The notes under the pieces were generated by a model. The model ran no database searches. It had not been told where the DNA came from and worked only from the letters and a program-made list of their open reading frames with translations. Both the position numbers and the translations under genes were made by a program. Source: Linyphia triangularis (lineage: Eukaryota > Arthropoda > Arachnida > Araneae > Linyphiidae). Taken from it: DNA of 64,000 nucleotides. The number at the start of each line of letters is the position of its first letter. The first letter of the stretch is position 1. Below are positions 47,240 to 58,999 of this stretch, piece by piece. The stretch covers positions 5,372,201 to 5,436,200 of the forward strand of contig OZ021730.1 of assembly GCA_963978545.1 (NCBI GenBank). The letters are read 5' to 3'.

Positions 47240-48750
47240 TTACATTTTATATGTTATTATGACTAATTTGTAATAATTTAAATATTATTATGACTAATTT
47301 ATGTAAATATAAATATTATTTATCGATAATATTAAGTTTGTACATTAGTTACTGAAGTTAAAACCGAAATTTTAAAAATAATAATAATAATTAATTAACT
47401 TTAAAAAAAAAATGTGTGCCCTTATTAGTGCAAGATATTATTTGCAAACACTTGAGTAATTATTTCGTGAATTGTTTACTTATGTCAACATTACTTCATA
47501 ACTAAATTAGAAAAGCTTTGAATTTTATAGGGTTAATTAGTGATATATTCTTCAGAGACATTTTATTCTGGAAAATGAGAAAATTTTGTTAAGCATACTT
47601 CTACAAAAAGAAGAAAGAAAAAAAACTATTAATTGACGAATTTAACACTTCCATTCTTCCATTATAGTGAAGAATTCTTGAAATGTTTGCTTTATCCATT
47701 TTGAATCGAAATTCTCGAATATATATATTTTTTTATTCCACACAAAAATATTTGAATCTACTTAATTTTATCATTTTTCAAGTTGTTATGTTTTACAAAT
47801 AACTCTTCAAATTCTCTTTTTAGATAGTTTTTCAAACACTTACAACTTTGCTAAGTTTCATTGCAACATGGGGGGAAAAATTAGCACTAATTTTGCTTGT
47901 TGACTAAAGCGATTCCTTTTTGGACAATTTATAGTAAAATTGAGGAATATGAGCTAATGTAAAAAAATTTTAAACAGATGAAGGAACTGTTCCACTTTAT
48001 TTGGAAATCTTCAATTTTATTTGCAACTTTAAAAATAATTACTCGTGACGTTTGTATTGTGTTAAATTTCGAGAATTTTATTTTGAAATTTTGTTAAAAT
48101 TAAGAGTACATTGATTTTAGAAATTAATATAATGGAAATACCAGTCAATTCACAAGTGACCATGAACTCATAAAAGAGCGAAATTACAGTTTCAATACAA
48201 ATTAATTTTCATCTTTAAAAACTTTTTTAGGGAAACAGATAGTTATAGCACACACAAAAAATACTGTCATTTTTCTAAAACTAGAACAAATATTTAACCA
48301 CAAAAGAAGCATTTCGACCCTTCCTATCAAAAGTGACTCAATTCACCACACATTTTTAGAAAAACTAGAAGAAAATACAAACCACGCTATTCATGGTACT
48401 GACGTCACAAACCGCTATCTTGGTTTAACATTTTCTTTCCTTTTCAATTTTACTATAAATTGTTATATTTATGTTTAAGAGGCAGTACTAAAAAGAATTT
48501 AAAAAAAAAAAAAAAAAAAAAAGCAGTAAAATTACAGTAACTTCTTAATTTTTCAATTTTTTTTTTTACTTATTTTAGATAAAGGTAATCATTTTGTTGC
48601 AGAATAAAATAATTAAGGACTGAAAATGGAAAATGACTTGAGTACCAAAAAAATCGAAATTCTTTTCTTTTTTTTAACTGAAAAATGTCCTATATAACCA
48701 ACTAAACAAAGTGGAGAATCCCCAAAGTGCGAACTCCAGTAGTAATAGTT
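47240..48750. other. AT-rich stretch; intron if the 47.2-kb exon is real
   Basis: Long A and T runs, no open frame of note, no terminal repeats. Confidence 0.4.
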
Positions 48751-48764
48751 CAAATTCAATCTGA

Positions 48765-48942
48765 GCCGACCAAGCGGTATAGTGGTTAGCGTGCTAGCTT
48801 CTAGACCGTGAGGTTGCGGGTTCGAGTCCCGTGCTAGGCATGGGTGTTTGTAAATGTATGTTTGCTTGTCTAATGACGAATGTCTCGGCTCATTATAGCC
48901 CTTGTGTTGCTGACGGCGTCAGATATTCTGAAAACAACCAAC
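48765..48942 (+). mobile_element. SINE-1, complete
   Basis: Head GCCGACCAAGCGGTATAGTG, B-box GGGTTCGAGTCCC, tail CATTATAGCCCTTGTGTTGC, closing AAAACAACCAAC. Flanked by exact 14-bp duplications CAAATTCAATCTGA (48751-48764, 48943-48956). Its tail is the closest of the eight copies to the LINE 3' end (CCCTTGTGTTGC shared). Confidence 0.95.
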
Positions 48943-48959
48943 CAAATTCAATCTGAAGT

Positions 48960-49557
48960 ATGTACTTAAGCATTGCCTTAAGTACAAGATGCGATCATTT
49001 TTCGGCTCTCCTGAAAAATTTTCTTTTTTGGCCTTGGTCGTTTTCCATTTCTAGTCTTCAATTGCCGCTGTACTTTTATGCTTGGTGGAATTCTTCTATT
49101 TGGAATTTCTCGTGATGGCAACTAGCTAATTTTGGAAGAGAAATTTACCCTAAACAGTAATATAAATAATAAAAAAATCTCTATATGTTATGGATTGGAA
49201 ATTAAAGCTTTAAAAATACCAACAGTAACTAATATCAGTAGTTTTCAATAATATCAAACTTATATGATTTCTTTGAAGATACTATGTGCTTGGTAAGGGA
49301 CAGAATATAAAGTATTCCTGTCATTTCAATCAGGTCATGTGTTACTTTTAGATTTTTAAAAAGGAGCTTCAAACCCGAAAACAAAACAAAAACAAATCAA
49401 ATTGATCAATTTGATCTGCCCTGAAGACTAATTTGCAGATGAAACGGATTTACAAGATTATTTTGCTAGTGGGATGCATGTTGCAATCACACCTCTTTCT
49501 GGCTTCGTCCAATTAAATTTGCATTAGTCATTTTCATTTCTATTAACCTTTAACTGC
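48960..49557. other. AT-rich stretch, nothing recognised
   Basis: No supported features. Confidence 0.4.
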
Positions 49558-49625
49558 TGTGGTTGGGTGGTTTGAAGTTTTTGGCGCAAGAGCTACACAT
49601 GGTTCATACTGCGCCAAATAAATTG
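49558..49625 (-). mobile_element. LINE/SINE-1-type 3' tail remnant
   Basis: In reverse complement: TTGGCGCAGTATGAACCATG, TGTAGCTC, TTGCGCCAAAAAC and a terminal AAACCACCCAACC. Parallels the LINE 3' end at 21.42-21.48 kb and the remnant at 2.88 kb. Too short to place further. Confidence 0.55.
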
Positions 49626-50469
49626 GTGAACATAGGTTTAAAGTTTAAGAAACATAGTATCAGAAAAAGATAAAAGTCAAAGATGCGATATTTTAGGGGG
49701 TGGAAGCATTCCTCAAAAAATGACTCGAGGTCTGTCAGACCGCTTACAGCAGATAAAGGTTAAGAACAAAAAACAAGTTAAAAAAAAAATCTCTCATTAA
49801 ATTATACAATTGTTTGTAAAATAAAGCTATGTAAATAACCTCAATACATTATCTTTTTTTCCCTTGTTAATTTTTGTTATGGTTGTTTCTTACCTTATAT
49901 TTATATTATGCAAAATCTTTTCTTACTTATTTTATCGCAAAGTTAAAATTTTGCCAACCACAAAAAGAAACTATGTTGTCAATTTAATGGAGTAAATAAT
50001 TTTACACCTGGAAATGATGAAAGTTTTGTGAAAATGTGTAGGGGGGGGGGGGGTTGAATTGTTGTATGTAGTAATAAGACGCGTTTCGCAAAAAATCCCA
50101 TGCACTGGGACACAACAAAAATTGATTAAAGTGGTGACAATAATTAACTTTTAAAAATAATTATGGTACCTTCAAAAAATGAGAGAGTAATAAACAAAAG
50201 AGTACAGTGTAAAACTCTTTTGTAAAGACAACAACTACGCACATGAAGTGTTCTCTCATATTATGAAACTACTATGTTGAGAAAGCAATTCCGTGCAAGC
50301 AAAACGTCGGAGCCAGCAGAAATAGTCATTTGAAGTACCACAAAATCACATTTACTTTGAAAGCAGTTACATATTAAATTGAATTTTCTTAAAAATATTT
50401 GAACCTTTAAAAAATGTTCTTCCATACTGTGAAACTACTATGAGGAGACAACAATAGACATTTCTCGCT
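49626..50469. other. AT-rich stretch, nothing recognised
   Basis: Contains a G13 run near 50045; otherwise unremarkable. Confidence 0.4.
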
Positions 50470-51005
50470 TTTTTTAATTTTTTTTTATTCAATTATAAAT
50501 GTTTCGAAAAGGCCATAAACATAAAAATTTCAGCTCAATGCGCTTTTTCTTTTTTTAAATTTGCGATCAAAATTACCTTGCTAGATGGTGGCAAGAAAAC
50601 GACTCATTCCTTTGGCATTGAATGTGACGTCACGGCTTCGCAAACATCTTGACTTGAAATGCAACAGCGGAAACCAGATTTGCAAGTTTCACAAATCACA
50701 CCAACCTGTATGGAATGTAGCAATGGTCCACCAAAGTCAATTATTTTAACACCAACTATTTGGCAGAAACCTCACGATAACCATAGAAACTGTAGAAACG
50801 CTTGACCGTCACGTATTTTGCTGAGTGTTTTGATAAGACTAGTTTTGGCTCGATTTTGAAGCAACTTCTTTTCTTAATATTTAAATAACTAATTTTTTAA
50901 AAGAACTTTTGTTTAAATATTTGGAATCGGAAAGAAATTCTTCAAAAATATATACTAATTTCACTCTTTAAAAAAAAAAAAAAAAATGCGGGAATCGTCC
51001 ATTCC
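50470..51005 (+). repeat. Dispersed repeat W, copy 3
   Basis: Aligns with 43610-44130 nearly throughout (AATGTGACGTCACGGCTTCG, GCAAACATCTTGACTTGAAA, ACTATTTGGCAGAAACCTCA). Frame-breaking differences against copy 2 argue against coding. Confidence 0.78.
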
Positions 51006-51170
51006 ATGTAAGTAGTATACATGGAGGAGGTCGGAATCAGCAGAAATAATGCTCTGTAAAATGCAAAAACACACCAAGGGTCATGTTTAGGCTTCCTATC
51101 CTTACCCTGAGGTTCCTAGGTCCTCCAATGATGTAAACTATAGATTCTCTTTATGTGGAGGTGTTTAATG

Positions 51171-51550
51171 CCGGGATGCCAGTTTTAATCCTTTTGAAGG
51201 ATTTCCTCCTTTTTGGTTTTTTTATGTAACATTTTCCTCCTCTTTGTCTCCGTCTTGAGGATCCCCATTTTTCTGATCTGAACCAGTTTTTCCTGCAAAA
51301 AGTATACTTTTCCTCATCTAAACAAAAGATTTTCCCTCTTGGCTCCCCTTTCCTCCCGGATTACTTCCATAACTCCTAATATTTGAAATGTAATTATTAT
51401 ATAGTATGAGAAATTTCACTGTATCTTTAAAATTATGGAACTATCCTTCCTGCATACTCTTTTGTTGAATTTTTGTGTATTCCATCCTCGAGCTTTTTCA
51501 ACGAATTTTTGAATTTCCTCCTTTTTGCTCTCTGATCACTCTCATCCCTG
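51171..51550. mobile_element. Possible hAT-like MITE
   Basis: Ends CCGGGATGCCAG and, reverse complement of right, CAGGGATGAGAG, an 8-bp near-inverted terminus of hAT style. The interior is rich in TTTCCTCC motifs all on one strand. Flanks share only TTAATG and out of register, so the target duplication is unresolved. Confidence 0.5.
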
Positions 51551-51984
51551 TTAATGGCTCTGCACAAAAAAAAAAATCCTTTGAATCACGTCAAAGTAAA
51601 GATTTGTTGCATTTTTAGAATTGGATTATTTTCGAAAAAGCGCCGTTTTGCGGGGTCCTCATCTGCGGCTCCGACTATCTAAAAGTGAATTTTCACTTCG
51701 AGATGTGACTATACATGTGAGGCACGCCTGCGAGCGCCCTCTATCGTCCTCTTTAAGATGTAAACCGACATAATCTCTCCTTCTACGCTGAGAGCAGGTA
51801 CGGAACGGATCTGTCATAAATTCAATAACAAAACAGAAAAAATCACAAAAAATTATTTCTGCGACACACGTATATCACCTTGACCCCTCCATAACTCCAA
51901 AAATAAAAAAAGATAGATCGAACATATTTCAGATTTGTCTTTTTCTGGGGTAAGGTAACGTAAGAAAACCTAGATGTGTGCAAC
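51551..51984. other. Mixed-composition stretch, nothing recognised
   Basis: 51.64-51.80 kb is less AT-rich (GCGCCGTTTTGCGGGG, CCTGCGAGCGCCCTC) but has no identifiable frame. Confidence 0.35.
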
Positions 51985-52260
51985 TTCGCACAACTTTCAA
52001 TTACACTATAATATTGGCTATTGCATTAAAATTTGATATTTGGATTTCGTGCTATTTACCGTTTTCATATTTTCACTCATTTAAATAAAAATGTCCAGTT
52101 TGGCGATATTTTTGGCAATAATATTTATGTGGAAAAAAACAAACAAAAAAACAGCTAAAATAGCGATGTATTTCGATACACATTACATTGTCCTTTTATG
52201 TGAATGAAACAGACAAATATCATTCGTTGATGCGCAGTGCTCAATGGCAGAAAGCTCTGT
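51985..52260. repeat. Dispersed repeat V, second copy
   Basis: Same-orientation relative of 2240-2520 (CTTTCAATTACACTATAATA, GTGCTATTTACCGTTTTC). Confidence 0.55.
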
Positions 52261-53040
52261 GTTAGATGCACTCTTTTTTTTTTTTTTTTTTTTTTTAAAC
52301 TTTTTATGCTTTTATAGCATTTCTACCATCGAGATTTCTACGGTCGGAGGTGGGGAAAAATAGAACACTTTATGAAGCATTAGCACAGAGATTTTAATCG
52401 AAATAATTAGAGCCGTTTTTACAAATTGCTGAAAAACATGATTTTTTCATGAAACCTTATTGGTAGGTTCCATGTTCACCATTTACCCGCACACCAAATT
52501 TGAACAATGTAAGTCCATTTGTTCGGAAGTTATACTAACCACGTACACGTTTTTTTTTTTTTTTTTTCTAGGCCACATCTTTGAAATTAAGATGAATAAC
52601 AATTAGTAACGGAGACATTAACAGGAAGTCAAATCTACTTTTTACAATTGCAATACTTCCAATGCTCTTCGTAAAGTGCATGAATTGAAAAGAATTTTAT
52701 GCAAACTGGTATCCTACGACATAGACTGTTATTTCTCAAACTTTTATATAACATATTTTCTAATATAAAGTGGTCGAATTTTCATATTTTTTTTTTTACC
52801 CGAATTTCAAATAATTTATTGGGACGCAAAATTAGAGATTACTCTTTATTAAAATTTCAGTAGGAAATCCCATTCTCAATTACGAAAAATTTAGGTCTGA
52901 ACGAAATTTTCAGCTGCTTTGCATCTCTTGTTTATGATTTTCACCAGATTGAAGATAATTCTGTTGAAGTTCTTATGTAAAAAAAACCACCTCCCTATAC
53001 AGTTGTAATGAACGCCGAGAGGGTGACCGACATGAAATGA
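52261..53040. other. AT-rich stretch with poly-T runs, nothing recognised
   Basis: No supported features. Confidence 0.4.
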
Positions 53041-53172
53041 AAACAATCTTTTTAGTAAATACTAGCCCGATTTCAATATTTTATAGAAAATAGTTTCTAA
53101 ATGTACTGGGCTAAAAGATAGTAACAAAGCGAATATAGGGAATATGATCCCTATTAGGATTTCCTCTTAATA
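53041..53172 (+). repeat. Repeat Z right arm, solo
   Basis: TACTGGGCTAAAAGATAGTA, ATATAGGGAATATGATCCCT, ATTAGGATTTCCTCTTA. Matches the right arms at about 57.06-57.20 and 59.47-59.62 kb and the reverse of 55.27-55.41 and 63.79-63.88 kb. Confidence 0.75.
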
Positions 53173-53423
53173 ATAATAATAACAATAAAAAAAAAACTTT
53201 TTTTATATAACTAATCCCATAATTATTGCATTCCGCATTGTCTCATACATATGAACTTATGCTTGTTATGGTCAGTTGTGAACATCTTTATGTGATTATT
53301 TTGTTTTGCAATTTATTATTATTTTCGTAATTCTGTATAAATTACCTACGAGGCCAACCCGCCAGCCTGAGACACTTCGCAAATCAGGGTTGTTTCGCTT
53401 AAAGAAAGTTTAATATGCCACGC

Positions 53424-53602
53424 GCCAACCAAACGGTATAGTGGTTAGCGTGCTAGCTTCTAGACTGCGAGGTTGCCGGTTCGAGCCCCGTGTAAGGCAG
53501 GGGTGTTTGTAAATGTATGTTGGCTTGTCTAATGACGAATGTTTCGGCGCATTATAGCCCTCGTGTTGCTGACGGCGCCAGATAATCTGAATACAACCAA
53601 CC
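53424..53602 (+). mobile_element. SINE-1, complete
   Basis: GCCAACCAAACGGTATAGTG head, slightly degraded B-box CGGTTCGAGCCC, full tail. Flanked by ATATGCCACGC and ATATGCTACGC, an 11-bp duplication with one mismatch. Confidence 0.94.
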
Positions 53603-54224
53603 ATATGCTACGCAACCATAGGCTCGCTTCACTCGCTGAAAATTTCATTGCTAACCAAGTACAGGCTCGCATCGCTCGCTAAAAGGTTGATTGTTACGAT
53701 AACCCTTATAAATACCCCATCCCTCCCTTTCCGTCAAGAAAAATATTCGCCGTTAATACAATAATACACCACACACAATCGCTCTGATAATGTTTTTGCA
53801 TTCTGTTTGCAAAAAGCAAAATGAGGCCGAAACTATTCTTAAGTTTACAATTTCAGGGTACTACATTTATTGGAAGTCACTTTGGAAAGAAATTGTTAGA
53901 AATTAAAGATAAATTAATAATAAAAAAAAAAAAAAATAGCATTCTGTTTATCAAAAATTAAATGGCCAAAACTTTTTTTTGTTGAAAATTTCAGATCTCT
54001 ACTCATATTAGAAGTTGCTTTGTAAAAAAATTAGAAAGAAGTTATTAAAAAAAAAACTAATTAATATTTGAGCATTCTGTTTCTGAAAAGTCTAATTAGA
54101 AGGTCAAAATATTTAAATACAAATACAAATTTTAAGACCAACAACAGGCTCAAGGCCCAACAGAGTTGGTTGAGTAACAAAATATATTTATATATACGAA
54201 TATATATAGAAATAGAGTTTGAAT
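53603..54224. other. AT-rich stretch, nothing recognised
   Basis: A small CTCGCTTCACTCGCT / CTCGCATCGCTCGCT direct repeat near 53.63-53.68 kb; no gene. Confidence 0.4.
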
Positions 54225-54340
54225 AGAGTTACAGGATTATACATATAATATACAATAGTTACAGGATCATACATACAATATACAATAGTTACAGGATCAT
54301 ACATACAATATACCATAGTTAGAGAATTATGCATAATAAT
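54225..54340. repeat. 30-bp tandem repeat, about 3.5 units
   Basis: Unit contains ACATACAATATACAATAG and TTACAGGATCAT at exact 30-bp spacing (54241, 54271, 54301) with partial units on each side. Confidence 0.95.
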
Positions 54341-54920
54341 GCAATACAATACATTGTACAAAGTTGACACAGCGTTAAACAATCATACTGGAAAAATACA
54401 ATACATAATGCAAGCTGACAAATTTTATAAAATCCAACAGTACGCAAACATAAGTAACCAAATATACTAACTAAATAACCTAAATTAAATGTATATAAGT
54501 TTTGGAGCACAAAATATAAGTTACTAACCTAACCAACTGTAATTCAATTACTGTTCATTGACAATCCCCCAGTGCATATCTAAGGTAATAATTTCAGATA
54601 CCTAAGCTTATTTGAAGTTGCTCTCTATAACGTTTCGATATACAGACTACTACTTCTTATTCGATTATTATAGATGTAAGAAATTATTCACCAGCGTTTG
54701 ATTTTACATTGTAGCAATTTCAATTCAGTTTCCAATTCTAAATAATGCATAAAATAGACTTGTATTCTTGAAAACCAATAGCAATTGTCAAGAGAAATAT
54801 TTGACATGGGGTCATTTTTATTTTAATTATATACGAAAGTACAAATTGTCTATATTTAAATAAATAAACAACATTTCATTAATGTTATCGATTTAACAGA
54901 AACAAAAATTTCCACAGCAG
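54341..54920. other. AT-rich stretch, nothing recognised
   Basis: No supported features. Confidence 0.4.
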
Positions 54921-55036
54921 TTTTAAAATATGGTTTCCCGGCTAATCTGTTTTAAAATATGGTTTCCTGGCTATACTGTTTTAAAATATGGTTTCCAGGC
55001 TACCCTGCTTTAAAATATAGTTTCCTGTCTACCTTG
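54921..55036. repeat. 29-bp tandem repeat, 4 units
   Basis: TTTTAAAATATGGTTTCC followed by a variable GGCTA..CTG, repeated four times at exact 29-bp intervals (54921, 54950, 54979, 55008). Confidence 0.95.
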
Positions 55037-55264
55037 TTCTACCAGATTGCAAAAAACATTTCATAGGTGGCCAACTGATACTGATACATTGAAAGCGCAT
55101 GTAAAAAATAAGCTTCCAGGAGTCGTCAGGACCTTTAAATAGATCTTAATAATTACAGAAAAAATTTCCCTTCTCCTAATTTTTAGTTTAACACCTGTAA
55201 AATGTGCATAGTATAATATCAATTATTTATATTATGTATAATTTTTACTGCAAGTTATGCATTT

Positions 55265-56162
55265 TAAAAGGAAGTCCAAGTAAGGATCATTCCCTATACT
55301 CGCTATGTTACAATCTTCTAGCCCAGTGCATTCAGAAACTACTTTCCTTAAAACTTTGAAATTTGGTGAGTAGTTACGAAAATGATCGCTTAAAGAAATG
55401 ACATAAATTAAGAACTTGAAAGTAGCTTCTAATATATTTTACTTTATATTTGATTTCCTTGCGTCAAACAGGGGTCGTAGACGTCCTATATATATCCTAT
55501 AAATCCTATTTTTTTAAAAATCGGGAAAATGTACTATATTGTCCTATATTTTATAATTGTTCTATAAATCCTATATTTTTGCGTTGATTCGACCTATATT
55601 TTCTTCGAATTCGTAGTAACGGTGCCGATTGTTGCGATTTTTTATATTGCGGATTCTTTGCCGCGATCGTAAAGACCTGACAAAACCCACAAAAGCGATG
55701 TTAGTAAGCGGCCGCGCCGTATCTCTTGTGACGTCACGTGTTGCATTGACTGCTCACTTCCTTTCTGCGTGACCATAGGGAAAGCGCACGTCGACAGAGG
55801 TAACGATGATTTATTCGTACAACTCAACTGTACTCGACCGACGAGAGTTGTAAACAAGTGAACTTTTCCATAGCACTCGTAGTAAACTAATTGGTCGTAA
55901 TGCAAAAAGAGAAGCGAAAAAGAAAAGGTTAAAATTCCAAATCAGGTACGGATTCTACGCTAAGGTGATTTTTGCAAAAAAATAGCAACCTCGCCATTTT
56001 TTTTAATGACCTGTGAACTACCTCTGATTGCCATAATTTGGCGCTGTTTTATGTAATCAATTCTTAGCGCACGATCCGTACCGGACTTGTAATTTTAACC
56101 AAAGAAAGCGATGCAGAAACAAACTACCTCGAGAAGAATGGAAGAAAAAAAAAAGAAAAGGG

Positions 56163-56198
<36 letters not shown>

Positions 56199-57200
56199 AG
56201 TTAATTATACACTTGCAGGACTAAAATCGACATTTCGAGTGCTCAGTCAATGATTGATGAAGAAAATTAAAGGGGGTTAAAGTCTGCTGTACAGTGTCGG
56301 AATTCGGATAGCGACTTTTCAAAAAAGTCGTCAAAAATTGAAAATATGTGTTGCTAAATCTAAACGCTCACTAGGATTGCCGGAAACTAAGTCAAAGGGT
56401 TGCCACATTTGGCGCTAAATCGCCAATCCGTATGGCACCGTAGGATAAATCTATACCAACAAAAGACTGCTAATAAGGATAAAAAGAAAATGCTTAAAAG
56501 AAGTAGGGCAGCTCAAGCACTTACAGATGCTAGAAACAAAAGACTCAAAATTGCAAATGTAGCTAATATAAAACTTAATTTATTGATGAATATCTGAAAT
56601 ATTGATGTAATAACGAATAAAGGATGGCATATTCAGAATCAGGCGATTTCATTTTAATTTTTTTTTTTTTTCTGTTTTCTTAAATTCAATATAACGAGTT
56701 TTAAAGGGGGATAGTAATTTTCTAAGTACTTTTTATTAATATTCCTCTATTAAAAAGGCACATTTATGGGAAGGAAAATTAGTGCTGTGTGAAAGTCCTC
56801 ATACTTCAAATAAGTATGTCTTAAATGTTCATTTCAAAAACGTTCCATTTAAAGTTTTAATTAATGAAATATATAATGAGTTAAAATTAAAGTTCAGTAG
56901 CAACTGTGTGCTGTTATTTGATGTTTTATATATATATATATATTTTAAATCCCATATATTCCTATTTTGCCACTTTGACCCCTGCAGAGGCTCAACCTGG
57001 TTTCATCAATTGCTATTTTAATTTTCATTTATAATAGATACACATTACATGAAAACAATTTATATCATTTCATTAAGCGATCAATTTCGTACCTACTCAC
57101 CAAATTTCAAGGTTTTATATAAAGTAGTTGCCAAATGCACTGGGCTAGAAGATAGTAACATAGAGAGTAGAGGGAATAATCCTTACTAGGACTTACTCTT
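55265..57200. mobile_element. Repeat Z with inverted arms, interrupted by another element
   Basis: The left arm (55265-55410: AGTAAGGATCATTCCCTATA, TCTAGCCCAGTGCATT, GGTGAGTAGTTACGAAAATG) and right arm (57055-57200) are reverse complements. The Z centre resumes at CAGAGGCTCAACCTGG near 56985, matching the centre of the copies at 59.38 and 63.91 kb. The tips end near GGAAGTCC / GGACTTACTCTTA. The ~1.5 kb between is a later insertion. No transposase; the family behaves like a long-TIR MITE. Confidence 0.7.
55469..56984. mobile_element. Insertion within repeat Z, CAGGGGTC termini (hAT-like)
   Basis: Starts CAGGGGTCGTAGACGTCC and ends, in reverse complement, CAGGGGTCAAAGTGGC, so an 8-bp inverted terminus. 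Other Z copies are continuous here, which supports insertion; no 8-bp target duplication is visible, possibly lost with a small deletion. Inside is a GC-richer block (55.62-55.92 kb) with TGACGTCACGTG, a CRE-like/E-box-like palindrome, and short coding-like shreds (SAVQCRNSDSDFSKKSSK near 56.29 kb; MLKRSRAAQALTDARNKRLK near 56.49 kb) separated by stops. These may be remains of a transposase gene. Confidence 0.6.
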
Positions 57201-57532
57201 ATCTATTTCCCTTTAATTATTATTACTATTATTATAAATATATTTTGATTCTTTACTAAGTCCCTTGGAATAAGTTAAACACGTGACTAGTTTTCTGATG
57301 ATATGTTAACTAGATCAGGCTTTATGATCGAACGTAGTTTAATCTTATCTCCATTTTAGTTACTAAAACAACAGGTTAACTTTGTGAAGTGATTGAAAAT
57401 TTCAAATATTCGACTACTCTTTGTAACAAAGACTACTCTTCGACTACTCTTCTTACTTATAAGAGAATATATTATAGGAGAATATACTGTAAAAATTTTT
57501 AGACCGAAAGTTGAAATATTAATTAAGTTATA
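57201..57532. other. AT-rich stretch, nothing recognised
   Basis: Short duplicated ACTACTCTT motifs near 57.41-57.45 kb only. Confidence 0.4.
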
Positions 57533-57544
57533 ATGAATATTTGA

Positions 57545-57725
57545 TTGTTTGGTTGTTTTCAGATTATCTGGCACCGTCAGCAACACGAGGGCTATAATGC
57601 GCCGAAACATTCGTCATTAGACAAGCCAACATACATTTACAAACACCCATGCCTAACACGGGACTCGAACCCGCAACCTCGCGGTCTAGAAGCTAGCACG
57701 CTAACCACTATACCGTTTGGTTGGC
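57545..57725 (-). mobile_element. SINE-1, complete
   Basis: Reverse orientation, intact A- and B-box regions. Flanked by exact 12-bp duplications ATGAATATTTGA (57533-57544, 57726-57737), so a recent insertion. Confidence 0.95.
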
Positions 57726-57737
57726 ATGAATATTTGA

Positions 57738-58563
57738 GAGCGTCTCGTTGTTGTTGAACATCTATTCTTAAAATTAACTTTAAACGCGTTTTTCTTGATA
57801 CTACGTTTTTTCGGTCGGTCCTGTTGGCATATATGCATACCGCACATTGATTCAAACCATTGAAGGGAATGAGAGTGCGCCATTGGCTGATCCGATGCTT
57901 TCATGGAAGCCGCTAAACACCTGACAATGTTTACTGTGTTGACACAGAGAATTAAACGCATGTTTTGAATCCTGAGTTTAGGAACTGATTTTAAAATTGC
58001 AAATGTTTTATAATAGATATTTTTATTCCTGATTAATGCTTTATTCCAATTGAATCTAATTAACTGCTTTTAACAACAAAGTACAAATTTTGGATATTTA
58101 TCAAGGAAAATTATGTAGCTTTTTTTTTTACATTTAGATGCAGAAGAAAAATTCGGGTGACTCAGAAACTCGCGTGCTATTTTTGAAACTATTAATTCTT
58201 ATTTTTTTTATTAATAGTTATTTGTTTGTGGCCATTATAAGGGAGAAACTAAATTATTTTTGAATAAATAAGTGTATCAATACGACGTATAAATATTTTA
58301 GAACCTTTTTGTTACACATTTCTAAGGTAATTTTTCAAAATTATTTCTAAAAATATATTAATTAACCAGATTCTTCTTAACCATGATATTTTCATAGTAT
58401 ATATTTTTTTAATGGTATATAGTCACATTTAGGTTGTCAGTGTTAAAACGAAATAGTTAACGCAAGATTCAGCATGTTCACTTTTAATATTCTGAAAATC
58501 ACAAAAAATTTTATTAACGTGTTTATAGCGAAGTAAAAAAAAAATCTATCAAATTAGTTTGCA
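57738..58563. other. Stretch without recognised feature
   Basis: 57.74-57.97 kb is less AT-rich and unique-looking; the rest is AT-rich. No gene signals. Confidence 0.4.
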
Positions 58564-58850
58564 TATAAAACAATTCGAATCATAACATTTAATTTCAAAT
58601 CGAAAAGGTAAAAAAAAAAAAAATGTGCTATAATCTTATGATTGATCTCACTATTGCATCCTCCATATCAAATCCTTCCCATGTATTGCTTAAAACATAG
58701 TCACTAAAATTAACCCTCATCCTCAATGTCATGTAAAACTCCTCTTAAAACAAAAACACAACTATAAAACAATTCGAATCATGACATTCAATTTCAAAAT
58801 GAGAAAAAAAAGAATGATATTGTCTTATCATTGATCACATGATTAACCAG
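58564..58850. repeat. Imperfect direct repeat, ~95 bp, 198-bp period
   Basis: TATAAAACAATTCGAATCAT, AACATTTAATTTCAAA and the later TCTTATGATTGATCTCA recur from 58762 as TATAAAACAATTCGAATCAT, GACATTCAATTTCAAA and TCTTATCATTGATCACA. Confidence 0.8.
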
Positions 58851-58999
58851 CATTTCAAAACTCCACTAAGCACAAAACCCTAAATTAAAATATTTCTCTT
58901 TTGAATCCTGGCAATCATCACAGAAGTCTTGGAATGCAGAAATCTGAACCATCTCCGTCCGCCTAATGATAAAAGAAAGGTGATATTCACACAAAATGA

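Noticed and set aside
48770..48840. tRNA gene candidate
   Set aside because: The A- and B-box region is the head of SINE-1, continues into the SINE body and occurs eight times with target duplications; no complete cloverleaf is expected.
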